NCBI GenBank assembly: GCA_964604705.1
Contig: CAZSAP010000003.1
Coordinates: 62,001 to 126,000 of the forward strand
DNA: 64,000 nt
Source: JAAXVQ01 sp964604705
GTDB taxonomy: Bacteria > Oederibacteriota > JAAXVQ01
Reading direction: 5' to 3'
A program made the position numbers and the translations under genes. This document shows positions 8,213-16,722 of the stretch, piece by piece. The notes beneath the pieces are model-generated. The model ran no database searches and was not told the DNA's origin. It saw only the letters and a list, made by a program, of their open reading frames with translations. How positions within the stretch are numbered: position 1 is the stretch's first letter; each line of letters begins with the position of its first letter.

Positions 8213-9224
8213 ATTCTTCCATCTTTTCCGACTCGGCGTACAACTTGGTCATGGACAAATTCATCTGCACCACAAAAACCCAGCCCACAACGACATTCAC
8301 CAGGTACGGGATAATATGCGAGAAGAAGGCCACACCCAGCGCGGCTTCTTTGCCCACACCGTAAGGTGTGAGCGCCAGAATGATCATGAACTCATACACA
8401 CCCAACCCTCCTGGTGATGAGGGGATCATCAAACCAAAATTCACTACCACCATCATAAACACAGCCGCCAACAACGAAAGGTTCAAACCAAACGCTAAAA
8501 TAGTAATGTATAAAATAACAATCCACACAAACCAGGTGACTAAACACCAAAGAAAAGCTTTTAATAACTGTGAGGGATGTTCTATAAGACGTAAACCTTC
8601 GAGAAATTTCGCAAATTGCCGATGCAGCCAGGGACCCGTATTGCCGGGCAGGCGGTAAAACGGTTTCTCCAGCCAAGCAGTAAACGTCTCACCATACTTG
8701 TAAGTAATAAACACCATGACCAACATACCCAACCCGATCAAGGCAATAACCAAGCCGGACATTTTAAGCCAAGGGGCAAAGGGAATAAAAAACATCATAA
8801 AGCCAAAATACGCGAGCAAGGTCATCACATCGATGATGCGTTCCAAAACCACAGTGCCAATGGCCAAGGAGGTCGGCAGCTTTTCCTGCCGGCCCAACAG
8901 CCAGGCGCGGACAATTTCGCCGATTTTTAGGGGCAGAAGATTGTTTACCGTATAGCCGATGGTGATGATGCGGAAGAGGTTCCAAATGGAAGGCTGGCAC
9001 CGTCGGCCGATCAATTGTTTCCAAAGCAAGGCGCGCATGTACCAGGCCAGCGGGGTAAGGGCACACACCAACACGATCCACCACGGGTTCATGTTCCTGA
9101 ACATGTCCCACAACTGCCGAAAATCAATATTGTAAAAGGCCAAACCCAGAAAAACCAAACTCAATAAAAGTCCGAGGGCAATTTTTAATCCATGTTTTTT
9201 AGGGGCATGCGCGGCTTCAGACAT
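8211..9224 (-). CDS. AglD/lysylphosphatidylglycerol-synthase-type flippase-like membrane protein (UPF0104)
   Basis: 337 residues, ATG 9224 with AAAGGAG upstream. About eight membrane helices. Conserved family segments are IGYTVNNLLPLKIGEIVRAW (about residues 90-109) and PSSPGGLGVYEFMI (about 270-283), both hallmarks of the LPG_synthase_TM/UPF0104 family. Members act in lipid-linked glycan handling or as the membrane half of MprF; there is no MprF catalytic domain here. In this operon a role in lipid-linked sugar transport or transfer is likely but not shown. The TAA stop lies inside the edge of the adjacent hairpin repeat. Confidence 0.82.
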   Translation of the reverse strand: MSEAAHAPKKHGLKIALGLLLSLVFLGLAFYNIDFRQLWDMFRNMNPWWIVLVCALTPLAWYMRALLWKQLIGRRCQPSIWNLFRIITIGYTVNNLLPLKIGEIVRAWLLGRQEKLPTSLAIGTVVLERIIDVMTLLAYFGFMMFFIPFAPWLKMSGLVIALIGLGMLVMVFITYKYGETFTAWLEKPFYRLPGNTGPWLHRQFAKFLEGLRLIEHPSQLLKAFLWCLVTWFVWIVILYITILAFGLNLSLLAAVFMMVVVNFGLMIPSSPGGLGVYEFMIILALTPYGVGKEAALGVAFFSHIIPYLVNVVVGWVFVVQMNLSMTKLYAESEKMEE

Positions 9225-9261
9225 ACGGCTCCTTTAGGTTGACGCGGTCGGGAACGCTCGC

Positions 9262-10131
9262 CTAGGATGAGGCTTGGTCACGGGTAAAGGCCAAGGCTTG
9301 ATCCAAATCCCAAAGCGACTCACGCGTCAAGACTGCGCGTACTTTATCGGTTTTCAGGCCACTTTTAAGCGGCCGGGGTGCATACTGTTTTAAATCAACC
9401 GTGCGCTGGGTCTGAACCAGGTTTGCGTCGCCGTCCCAGCTGGCAACAATGCGTCGCATGAATTCGTCCCGCGGCAGCCATGTGGTTCCGGCCACATGAT
9501 ACACCCCCCTGGCTCCAACTTCGGCCAATTCCCGCACCACGCGCGCCAGGTTCACGGCCTGAGTCGGATGAACCCACTGGTCACCGGGACCCGAGAGCGG
9601 TTCGTGATTGCGCAAACGTTCCAACACCTGCATGTATAGGTTCTTGGACCCAAGCAAGTACGAATACACCACCATAGTGCGAATGATCCGGTGACGCGGC
9701 ACCAGATCGGCCACACACTGCTCGCCTTCCCACTTGGTGCGTCCGTAGACCGAGAGCGGATGCACCGGATCGTCTTCGGCATACGGTCCGTGCTCCCCGT
9801 CGAACACATAGTCCGAGGAAAAAAAGGTAAGCCCGGCACCGGTCTCGCGACAAGCGCGGGCTACGTTTTCCGTCCCCTGCACGTTGATGGCCTTGGCGAG
9901 TTCCGGCTCGATCTCACATTTATCCACATGGGTCATGGCCGCGGTTAAAAACACTTCATCGGGAGCCACGTGCCGGATCACGGACCTCACCTGCTCGGCG
10001 TCGCGTATATCCAACCGGGGAAGATCGTCCGCCCCCTCCGCCGAGGTGCCCCAGACTTCATGGGTACCGGCCAGCTCGCGTAAAAGAAACGAACCCAGCT
10101 GGCCTTCAGCTCCGACGATCAAAGTTTTCAT
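9262..10131 (-). CDS. rmlD: dTDP-4-dehydrorhamnose reductase family protein
   Basis: 289 residues. RmlD-type reductase: VGAEGQLGSFLLREL nucleotide loop (6-20), LTAAMTHVDKCE, FFSSDYVFDGEHGPYAEDD and the YGRTKWEGE catalytic Tyr-Lys pair. The family reduces the 4-keto group of an NDP-6-deoxysugar. It overlaps gmd by ATGA, so the partner substrate could be a GDP- as well as a dTDP-keto sugar. No rmlC (3,5-epimerase) is present in the window, so synthesis of dTDP-L-rhamnose from this cluster alone is not assured. Confidence 0.8.
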   Translation of the reverse strand: MKTLIVGAEGQLGSFLLRELAGTHEVWGTSAEGADDLPRLDIRDAEQVRSVIRHVAPDEVFLTAAMTHVDKCEIEPELAKAINVQGTENVARACRETGAGLTFFSSDYVFDGEHGPYAEDDPVHPLSVYGRTKWEGEQCVADLVPRHRIIRTMVVYSYLLGSKNLYMQVLERLRNHEPLSGPGDQWVHPTQAVNLARVVRELAEVGARGVYHVAGTTWLPRDEFMRRIVASWDGDANLVQTQRTVDLKQYAPRPLKSGLKTDKVRAVLTRESLWDLDQALAFTRDQASS

Positions 10132-11123
10132 GCGCGCTTTTTCAACTCAATCTCGCGCCGCACGCGCTCGAGATCCGCATCCACCATCATCTCGATCATG
10201 CGTTCAAACGAGACTTCCAGCTTCCAACCCAATTCTTTTTTGGCCTTGGCCGGGTTGCCTAAAAGCTGCTCCACTTCGGCCGGCCGGATCAACTTCGGAT
10301 CGATCTTCACGTACTGTTTCCAGTCTAGCCCTGCGTGCGAGAACGCAATGCGGAGCAGATCTTTCACGGAGTGGTTCACGCCTGTAGCAATGACATAGTC
10401 CTGCGGCTTGGCTTGCTGCAACATCATCCACATGGCGCGGACATAGTCGCCGGCAAAACCCCAATCGCGCCGCGCGTCCAAGTTGCCCATGGGCAGATTT
10501 TTCTGGAGCCCCAGTTTAATGCGCGCGACCGCATCGGTCACCTTGCGCGTCACGAATTCCTTGCCGCGGCGAGGCGATTCGTGGTTGAACAAGATGCCTG
10601 AAACCGCAAACAGCTTGTAGCTCTCACGGTAGTTGACCGTGATGAAGTGACCGTAAACCTTGGCCACGCCGTACGGACTGCGCGGGTAAAAAGGCGTCTT
10701 CTCGGACTGCGGCACTTCCATGACCTTGCCGAACATTTCCGAGGAGCTGGCTTGGTAGAAGCGAATCTTAGGATCCAGGGTACGTACGGCTTCCAAGACC
10801 TTGGTCACACCCAGGGCCGTAAACTCGCCGGTCAAAATCGGCTGATCCCAGGAGGTGGGAACGAACGACTGCGCGGCCAAATTGTACACTTCGGTCGGAC
10901 GCGATTTTTTGATCGCATTCAAGATCGACATTTGGTCCAACAGGTCTACTTCGAGCAGCTCGACATCACGCTTGAAGTGCTCGATGCGTTCGAAATTTTC
11001 CGTGGAATTACGGCGCACAGCGCCGAAGACCTTATAGCCCTTGGACATCAAAAACTCGGCCAAATAACTTCCATCTTGGCCCGTGATGCCGGTAATCAAT
11101 GCGGTTTTCTTTTTGCTTGCCAT
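10128..11123 (-). CDS. gmd: GDP-mannose 4,6-dehydratase
   Basis: 331 residues, close to the family norm of 320-370. N-terminal ITGITGQDGSYLAEFL is the Gmd version of the Rossmann motif; further conserved blocks are RRNSTENFERI, NLAAQSFVPTSWDQP, SSSEMFG, the SPYGVAKVYGH Tyr-Lys pair, FNHESPRRGKEFVTRK and NLDARRDWGFAGDYV. It converts GDP-D-mannose to GDP-4-keto-6-deoxy-D-mannose, the branch point for GDP-D-rhamnose and related sugars. Rmd encoded downstream is the likely next enzyme. The start ATG follows a GGGGGAA-like site. Confidence 0.95.
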   Translation of the reverse strand: MASKKKTALITGITGQDGSYLAEFLMSKGYKVFGAVRRNSTENFERIEHFKRDVELLEVDLLDQMSILNAIKKSRPTEVYNLAAQSFVPTSWDQPILTGEFTALGVTKVLEAVRTLDPKIRFYQASSSEMFGKVMEVPQSEKTPFYPRSPYGVAKVYGHFITVNYRESYKLFAVSGILFNHESPRRGKEFVTRKVTDAVARIKLGLQKNLPMGNLDARRDWGFAGDYVRAMWMMLQQAKPQDYVIATGVNHSVKDLLRIAFSHAGLDWKQYVKIDPKLIRPAEVEQLLGNPAKAKKELGWKLEVSFERMIEMMVDADLERVRREIELKKRA

Positions 11124-11204
11124 GTTTGTGCGTTCCCCCTAATCGGTTGATCGTTTTATTGGTTGTTGGTGGGGCGTATGCCATACGCTCCTACATATAC
11201 TGCC

Positions 11205-12206
11205 TTATGCCTTGTATTGCTGACGGTAATACTTTAAATACTCCCCGGACTTGAGCGGCTGCCACCATTCGGGATGGTCGCGGTACCACTCCACCGTATG
11301 CTTGAGCGCTTGCGCAAAGGTCCAGCGCGGGGCCCACCCCAAGGCTTGGGCCTTGCGGGTGTTCAAGGCATAACGCCGATCGTGCCCCAAGCGATCCGGA
11401 ACCTTTTTAATCAAGGTCTCGGGTTTGTGCAAGATTTGTAAAATCCCAAAGGTAATCTCACGGTTGTTCCGCGTGTTGCCGCCGCCGATGTTGTAGATCT
11501 CACCCAACCGGCCTTTTTCCAAGACAACATCGAGCCCGGCGCAATTGTCTTCCACGTAAATCCAATCCCGCGTATTCAGTCCGTCACCGTACAGCGGAAG
11601 CGATTTCCCTTCCAAGGCATTCGTGGCGAAGAGCGGAATTAATTTTTCAGGATACTGCCGCGGACCGAAATTGTTGGACGAACGGGCAATGAGCACCGGC
11701 AAACCGTACGTATGCCAATACGCCATAACTTGCAAATCACCGCCGGCCTTGGAGGCCGAGTAAGGGCTGGAGGGTTTCAGTGGATCGGTTTCCTTGAAGG
11801 TTCCTCGTTCGATGGAGCCATACACTTCATCGGTTGAAATCTGCAAGTACTTTTTCAGTTTGAATTTGCGAACCGCTTCCAAGAGCGTCTGCGTACCCAA
11901 AACATCGGTCTTGGCAAAATCTTCGGGTGACAAAATGGAACGGTCCACATGCGTCTCGGCCGCAAAATTTACAATGACGTCAATCCGATATTGCTTGATC
12001 ACACGTTCGACCGTTTTCCGGTCGCAGATATCACCTTGGACAAATTTAAAATTCGGTTTTTTCTTAACCGAAACCAAATTCGCCGGATTTCCTGCATACG
12101 TCAACTTATCAAACACAACCACAAAATCCCGTGGATATTTTCCCAGCCGATATTCTACAAAATGCGAACCAATAAAACCAGCACCACCGGTTACCAAAAG
12201 ACGCAT
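11205..12206 (-). CDS. rmlB: dTDP-glucose 4,6-dehydratase
   Basis: 333 residues, ATG 12206 with AAGGAG upstream. Diagnostic blocks: VTGGAGFIGSHFVEY, FAAETHVDRSI, STDEVYGSIERG, the SPYSASKAGGDL Tyr-Lys pair, RSSNNFGPRQYPEKLIPLF and GDGLNTRDWIYVEDNC. It makes dTDP-4-keto-6-deoxyglucose from dTDP-glucose. The adjacent rmlA (18 bp upstream) supplies the dTDP-glucose. This gene and rmlA are visibly more AT-rich than the flanking gmd and ugd, suggesting a different history for this pair. Confidence 0.95.
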   Translation of the reverse strand: MRLLVTGGAGFIGSHFVEYRLGKYPRDFVVVFDKLTYAGNPANLVSVKKKPNFKFVQGDICDRKTVERVIKQYRIDVIVNFAAETHVDRSILSPEDFAKTDVLGTQTLLEAVRKFKLKKYLQISTDEVYGSIERGTFKETDPLKPSSPYSASKAGGDLQVMAYWHTYGLPVLIARSSNNFGPRQYPEKLIPLFATNALEGKSLPLYGDGLNTRDWIYVEDNCAGLDVVLEKGRLGEIYNIGGGNTRNNREITFGILQILHKPETLIKKVPDRLGHDRRYALNTRKAQALGWAPRWTFAQALKHTVEWYRDHPEWWQPLKSGEYLKYYRQQYKA

Positions 12207-12224
12207 GTTTTAACTCCTTCTAGA

Positions 12225-12965
12225 TTATTTCTTTTTGTGTAAATCACGCATTAGTAAATTCGCAGCAAACCAAGATTCCAACGACTCACCCGCATCTGCC
12301 CAAGGCTTATTTAACACTCCATGAGTCATGCTTTTTTTACGTATATACGCATTGTTAACATCCGTGATTTCAAGTTCACCACGTTTGGATGGCTTTAAGG
12401 TCTTGATGACCTTAAATACATCCGCATCATAAAAATAGGCACCAATCACAGCGTACGGTGATGCGGGATGCGTTGGTTTTTCTTCAATACGTATAATTCG
12501 TTCGCCTTTGAACACAGGTACACCGTAAGAACGCGGATCGCGCATAGGATTTAACAAAACCATGGCACCTTTGGTTTGGCGACGGAATTGATCGGCAAAC
12601 GGCTTCATCGAATCCAAGATAATATTATCCCCTAAAAAAACGAGCAATTTCTGTCCTTCGGCAAACTCTTCAGCAAGCCCTAACGCGTGTGCAATCCCAC
12701 CCTCACCTTTTTGATAGGTATATTGTAACCTCCGAATACCAAACGCACGTCCATCACCTAGCAATCGTAAAAAATCGCCGGCATTATTCCCTCCAGTGAC
12801 CAACATAACTTCTTCAATCCCCGCCTCAGCCATTTTTTCCAATGGATGAAATATCATCGGTCGATCAAACACCGGAAGCAAATGTTTATTGGTAATATCA
12901 GTTAACGGCTTTAAACGAGTCCCCAACCCGCCAGCTAAAATAACGCCTTTAATATTTGTTGCCAT
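12225..12965 (-). CDS. rmlA: Glucose-1-phosphate thymidylyltransferase, short type
   Basis: 246 residues, ATG 12965 with a full AGGAGG site. Nucleotidyltransferase signature VILAGGLGTRLKPLTDITNK (8-27), then LLPVFDRPMIFHPLEKM and FLGDNI (metal-binding Asp). At about 246 residues it belongs to the short RmlA group without the extra allosteric C-terminal part found in the 290-residue enzymes. It joins dTTP and glucose-1-phosphate to give dTDP-glucose for RmlB. A uridylyltransferase role is possible but the rmlB neighbour argues for dTDP-glucose. AT-rich compared with its neighbours. Confidence 0.88.
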   Translation of the reverse strand: MATNIKGVILAGGLGTRLKPLTDITNKHLLPVFDRPMIFHPLEKMAEAGIEEVMLVTGGNNAGDFLRLLGDGRAFGIRRLQYTYQKGEGGIAHALGLAEEFAEGQKLLVFLGDNIILDSMKPFADQFRRQTKGAMVLLNPMRDPRSYGVPVFKGERIIRIEEKPTHPASPYAVIGAYFYDADVFKVIKTLKPSKRGELEITDVNNAYIRKKSMTHGVLNKPWADAGESLESWFAANLLMRDLHKKK

Positions 12966-13010
12966 TTCAAAAACCTCCTAAAATACCAATTTGTCATTCA
13001 ACCAACCACA

Positions 13011-14300
13011 TCATTTCCGCCCTACACCTCGGTACGTGAAGCCCATGGCTTTCACCTTGGCCGGATCGTAAATGTTGCGCCCGTCCACAATGATCGGGCT
13101 GCGCATGTTGGCCTTCACCCGTTCCAAATCCATTTCCTTGAACTCGTTCCACTCGGTGAAAATCACCAAACAGTGTGCGCCTTCGGCGGCCGCGTACGCG
13201 TTCTCTGCAAACTTCACTTCAGGCAAAAGGGTCTTGGCATGGTCCATGGCCGCCGGATCGTACGCACGCACACGGGCACCGTTGGCGATCAGGAGACGAA
13301 TCACTTCCACCGCCACGGCCTCGCGCAAGTCGTCGGTGTTGGGTTTGAACGAAAGCCCCAGGGCGGCGATCTGCTTGCCTTCCAGCGGACCCAAGACGTC
13401 CTTGATGCGTGCAATCATGGAACGCTTCTGAAAATCATTGGCATCCACAACCGCCTTCAAAACCTTAAAGTCGTACCCTTCCTTGTTCGCGATCTGAATC
13501 AAGGCTGTGACATCTTTGGGGAAACACGAGCCGCCGTATCCAGCTCCGGCGTTCAGGAAAGAGGCGCTGATACGCGAATCCAGTCCCATGCCGTAGGCCA
13601 CCTTGGAAACATCGGCATTGACCTTCTCGCACAAGTTGGCAATCTCATTGATAAACGTTATCTTGGTGGCCAAGAAAGCATTGCTGGCGTATTTGATCAT
13701 CTCCGCCGAGCGCAGATCCGTGGTAATAATCTTCGCATCCAGGGGCTTGTACAGTTCGCTGACCCGTTCGGCGGCAGCCGGATTTTCACTTCCGATCAAA
13801 ATACGGTCCGGGTTCATAAAATCATGGACCGCCGATCCCTCGCGTAAAAACTCAGGGTTGGAGACCACATCCACTTTGAACTTTCCGTGGCAATGTTCCT
13901 CAATGATGCTGGTCACCAAATCGCCCATGCCCACGGGCACGGTACTCTTGTCCACCACGATCTTGGGTGCGTTCAAGTGTTCCCCGATCCCAGCGGCCAC
14001 TTCCTTCACATAGGTCAGATCCGCTTCCCCGGTCGCGCTGGGTGGTGTGCCTACGGCAATAAAAATAAAATCCGAGTTCTGCACGCCTTCTTTCAAGTCC
14101 GTGGTAAAGCGCAGGCGTTTGCCCACATGCCGGTCCACGAGCTCCTTGACGCCGGGTTCAAAAATCGGCAAGATGCCTTTGCGCAAATTTTCCACCTTGG
14201 CCAGGTCCACATCCACACCGATCACTTCGTTGCCCAGGTCGGCAAAGCAGGCGCAGCTGACAAGCCCCACATACCCGGTTCCGACCACACAAATCTTCAT
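13011..14300 (-). CDS. ugd: UDP-glucose/GDP-mannose-type 6-dehydrogenase
   Basis: 429 residues, ATG 14300 preceded by GGAGGAGG. N-terminal VVGTGYVGLVSCACFADLG NAD-binding loop; middle domain ASFLNAGAGYGGSCFPKDV contains the catalytic cysteine that forms the thioester intermediate; the C-terminal domain has LSFKPNTDDLREAVAVE and TEWNEF. The usual product is UDP-glucuronate from UDP-glucose by two successive NAD-dependent oxidations. It is the first gene of the polysaccharide operon and lies directly behind a good promoter. The family also includes UDP-ManNAc and GDP-mannose dehydrogenases, so the sugar is likely rather than certain. Confidence 0.9.
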   Translation of the reverse strand: MKICVVGTGYVGLVSCACFADLGNEVIGVDVDLAKVENLRKGILPIFEPGVKELVDRHVGKRLRFTTDLKEGVQNSDFIFIAVGTPPSATGEADLTYVKEVAAGIGEHLNAPKIVVDKSTVPVGMGDLVTSIIEEHCHGKFKVDVVSNPEFLREGSAVHDFMNPDRILIGSENPAAAERVSELYKPLDAKIITTDLRSAEMIKYASNAFLATKITFINEIANLCEKVNADVSKVAYGMGLDSRISASFLNAGAGYGGSCFPKDVTALIQIANKEGYDFKVLKAVVDANDFQKRSMIARIKDVLGPLEGKQIAALGLSFKPNTDDLREAVAVEVIRLLIANGARVRAYDPAAMDHAKTLLPEVKFAENAYAAAEGAHCLVIFTEWNEFKEMDLERVKANMRSPIIVDGRNIYDPAKVKAMGFTYRGVGRK

Positions 14301-14356
14301 ACTACCTCCTCCACCGTACCATCCATTATGCCTGATTTTATTGAAAAAGATTGGGA

Positions 14357-14385
14357 ATTATAGCATTTCCCCCCACGCTCGGCAA
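14357..14385 (-). promoter_or_regulatory. Sigma-70-type promoter of the polysaccharide operon
   Basis: On the minus strand TTGCCG (14385-14380), a 17-base spacer, then TATAAT (14362-14357) preceded by TGC, an extended -10. It lies about 57 bp upstream of the ugd start. No further clear promoter is seen before the window edge, so the following genes are probably one transcript. Confidence 0.7.
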
Positions 14386-14400
14386 GCATGGAAAAACAGC

Positions 14401-16692
14401 CTAATTCCCCATAGACATCCCGGTCCCAGCCCCGCCCGTGGGCCCACCGCCCACCTTGAATTGCGGGAACGCCTTGGGGTTGATGCTGAACCCAATCTCG
14501 TTGCGGTCCACATCGTTATCCGATTGCGCAAAGTAGTGCGTGTAGCCCATCTGCATCTCCCAGCAATGCAGGTCGCGGGACATGCTGACACTCATGGAGG
14601 TGATCCGCCCCTTGGAAAAATTATACTGCACCGTGGACTGGAGATTGGTTTGCGGTGTGAGGGCGTAGCTTCCGCTAAACGTCGAATAGATCATATTCTG
14701 CAATGAGCCGGTCACCCCGCCTTCAAGGTACGAGTACGATGTGTTCACGGCTGCATTCCAACCCTTCCCAAAGGTGCTCCCGGAAAGATACCCGCTGGTG
14801 ACTCTCCCCTTCAGCCAGTTGTACTGCCCCTGCCAATTAAGGTTCAAGGTTTTGGCCAGCATGGCACGCCCGGTCAGGGTAAACGGATCCAGATGGTAGC
14901 GGTAATCACCGTTATGCTCTTCCTGTGTCAACGTATCCGGCGCAATGCTCATAAGGTTGTACGTATTCGAGCTTTGTATAGAAAAATCACTTCCGGCAAA
15001 ATACTCCAAACCGAGCAAAATATTGTTGCTGGTCACTCCGGATTCGCGCTGCGGTTCATCCAGGTGCGCAAGCCGCCGACTGAAGCTGTGTGTAAGTCGG
15101 CTCTGCATCAGGTGCGTAGGCGTACTGCGCTGATAATCCACCCACTTGTTCGTCAGGGAAAGCCCGGTGCCGTAGCTGGCATCCACCCGACCGCTTGGCT
15201 CATACCGATCTGGGATGAACTCTTCGATGACGCGCTCCTTCCAATAGGTGTTGATGGGCAAGGAGAGCGATGCAGAAAGTCCCGGCTGTGTGAGAATGCG
15301 GCGCGGGGCGTTGAACGTTTGGGTGAGCGACGGTGTGATGTCAACGCTGTCTCGAAAACGAAACGCGTAAACACCGGCGGTCGTTCCGCCCGCCTCAATG
15401 TTCAATCTCTGATACTCACGAACCATGTTGGTGGCAAAACTAAAATACACAGGGGGCTTGCCGGACCAGACCATGATCGGCGAAATACCAAAGTTCACCC
15501 CGGGCAATTGCCGCTGCGACGGGTAATACTCGTTGCGGTACACGTCAATGCTCTCGGTATCCTGCGCCAAAATACTGGCGTAGTACGCATCCATACGGCG
15601 CGCAAACGAGACGTAGGATTTTTGCTGGAAGGTATCCAACGAGTTGGAGGAAAAATCCTGATTGAAGTCGCGCGTTTTCATAAACTCCAAACTGGTCTGG
15701 AGCGTGTCATGCGCATCAAACTCGTGCCGATGGGAAAGATTCGCGTTGATGCGCTCCTGGGTTTCCTTTTCCCCTTTGGCATTGGTGACGGATTTATCCT
15801 TGATGTAGTAGGCCGTGAGCTGCCCCTCGCCCTTGCCCAACGCCTCGTAGCGGAACTTATGATCCACGCCTGTGCCCACGCCCTTTTTATCCAAAAAATC
15901 CAGGAGCAGGGAGCCGTAATTGCCGTCGCGGAAAAAATAGTTAAACTTGGTCTTAACATACACCCCGTCGGTGCTGTTGTACCCGACGCGGATTGAAAAG
16001 GGCGGACGGTTATCCCGGATTGAACGCCAGACCCAGGGGAAGTAAAACAGCGGCGTGGCGCCCACATACAAAACCGTATGATAGGCCGTAAGCGATTCCC
16101 CAAGTATGATTTCAATGCGCTGCGCCTTCAAATGATAGTGTGGGTACCGGCAGTTGCAGGTCGAAAAGAGCGGCTCGGTTATGGTAACGTCCTTCTCCCC
16201 GTGCTTCTCCACACTCTTGCCCTGGTAATACCAAGGATGCGTGGCAAACAAAATGCCGTGCGCTTTGGCCGTGCCGTTGTTCAAATCGTACTCGAGTTTG
16301 GCACACCGGATCTCTTTGCCCGCCTCGGTCAAGGTCACATCCCCTTGCGCGTGCACGGTCCGGTTTTCCACATCGGCCTGTGCGGTTTGAGCGGTCATGG
16401 TCAAATCCCCATACCAAATGCGCACATGCCCCTCGGCGGACATCTCCCCGGTCTCTTCGTGGTAGATCAATACATCGGCCATGGCAATGACTTTGTTTTG
16501 GGCAGTTGCGGTGTTGGACCCAGCGGCAATAGGTACGGATACGGCGGAGGTGGTCGTTCCCACAGCCTGCGGCGTGGCCGCCCATAGCTGTGACGGCCAG
16601 CCTATCCAGGAGCAGGCCAGTAGAAAAAGAACATTAAAAAAAACCGGCGTACCGCCCGAAAGCGGCACGCCGTTCTTGGTTTGTTTCTGCAC
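14401..16692 (-). CDS. lptD: LptD-like outer-membrane LPS assembly protein (OstA domain plus beta-barrel)
   Basis: About 763 residues from GTG 16692, which has GAAGGG upstream; a TTG at 16722 is the longer alternative. A signal peptide (hydrophobic core about residues 18-32, ending near PSQLWA) precedes an OstA beta-jellyroll at about 60-180 (ADVLIYHEETGEMSAEGHV, DLTMTAQTAQADVENRT). After LFSTCNCRYPHYHLKAQRIE and GATPLFYFPW the rest is a long alternating-strand barrel, as in LptD. LptD inserts lipopolysaccharide into the outer leaflet. The CxC in TCNC may form the family's disulfides. Odd point: a terminator-like hairpin with eight T lies inside the first codons. Confidence 0.82.
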   Translation of the reverse strand: MQKQTKNGVPLSGGTPVFFNVLFLLACSWIGWPSQLWAATPQAVGTTTSAVSVPIAAGSNTATAQNKVIAMADVLIYHEETGEMSAEGHVRIWYGDLTMTAQTAQADVENRTVHAQGDVTLTEAGKEIRCAKLEYDLNNGTAKAHGILFATHPWYYQGKSVEKHGEKDVTITEPLFSTCNCRYPHYHLKAQRIEIILGESLTAYHTVLYVGATPLFYFPWVWRSIRDNRPPFSIRVGYNSTDGVYVKTKFNYFFRDGNYGSLLLDFLDKKGVGTGVDHKFRYEALGKGEGQLTAYYIKDKSVTNAKGEKETQERINANLSHRHEFDAHDTLQTSLEFMKTRDFNQDFSSNSLDTFQQKSYVSFARRMDAYYASILAQDTESIDVYRNEYYPSQRQLPGVNFGISPIMVWSGKPPVYFSFATNMVREYQRLNIEAGGTTAGVYAFRFRDSVDITPSLTQTFNAPRRILTQPGLSASLSLPINTYWKERVIEEFIPDRYEPSGRVDASYGTGLSLTNKWVDYQRSTPTHLMQSRLTHSFSRRLAHLDEPQRESGVTSNNILLGLEYFAGSDFSIQSSNTYNLMSIAPDTLTQEEHNGDYRYHLDPFTLTGRAMLAKTLNLNWQGQYNWLKGRVTSGYLSGSTFGKGWNAAVNTSYSYLEGGVTGSLQNMIYSTFSGSYALTPQTNLQSTVQYNFSKGRITSMSVSMSRDLHCWEMQMGYTHYFAQSDNDVDRNEIGFSINPKAFPQFKVGGGPTGGAGTGMSMGN
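16636..16672 (-). terminator. Rho-independent terminator-like hairpin inside the 5' end of lptD
   Basis: On the minus strand GGCGTGCCGC, loop TTTCGG, GCGGTACGCC, then GG and eight T (16643-16636). The stem is 10 bp with one G-T pair. It lies 51-87 bp downstream of the ABC ATPase stop, where a terminator for that gene is expected, but also inside the signal-peptide codons of lptD. It may therefore act as an attenuator of lptD. Confidence 0.75.
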
Positions 16693-16722
16693 GGTGAGTT
16701 TACCCTTCAACGGGCAGCCCAA

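Noticed and set aside
13173..13847. Long opposite-strand frame over ugd and similar frames over purD, nrdD and gldG
   Set aside because: Shadows of high-GC coding sequence; no ribosome site or family match.
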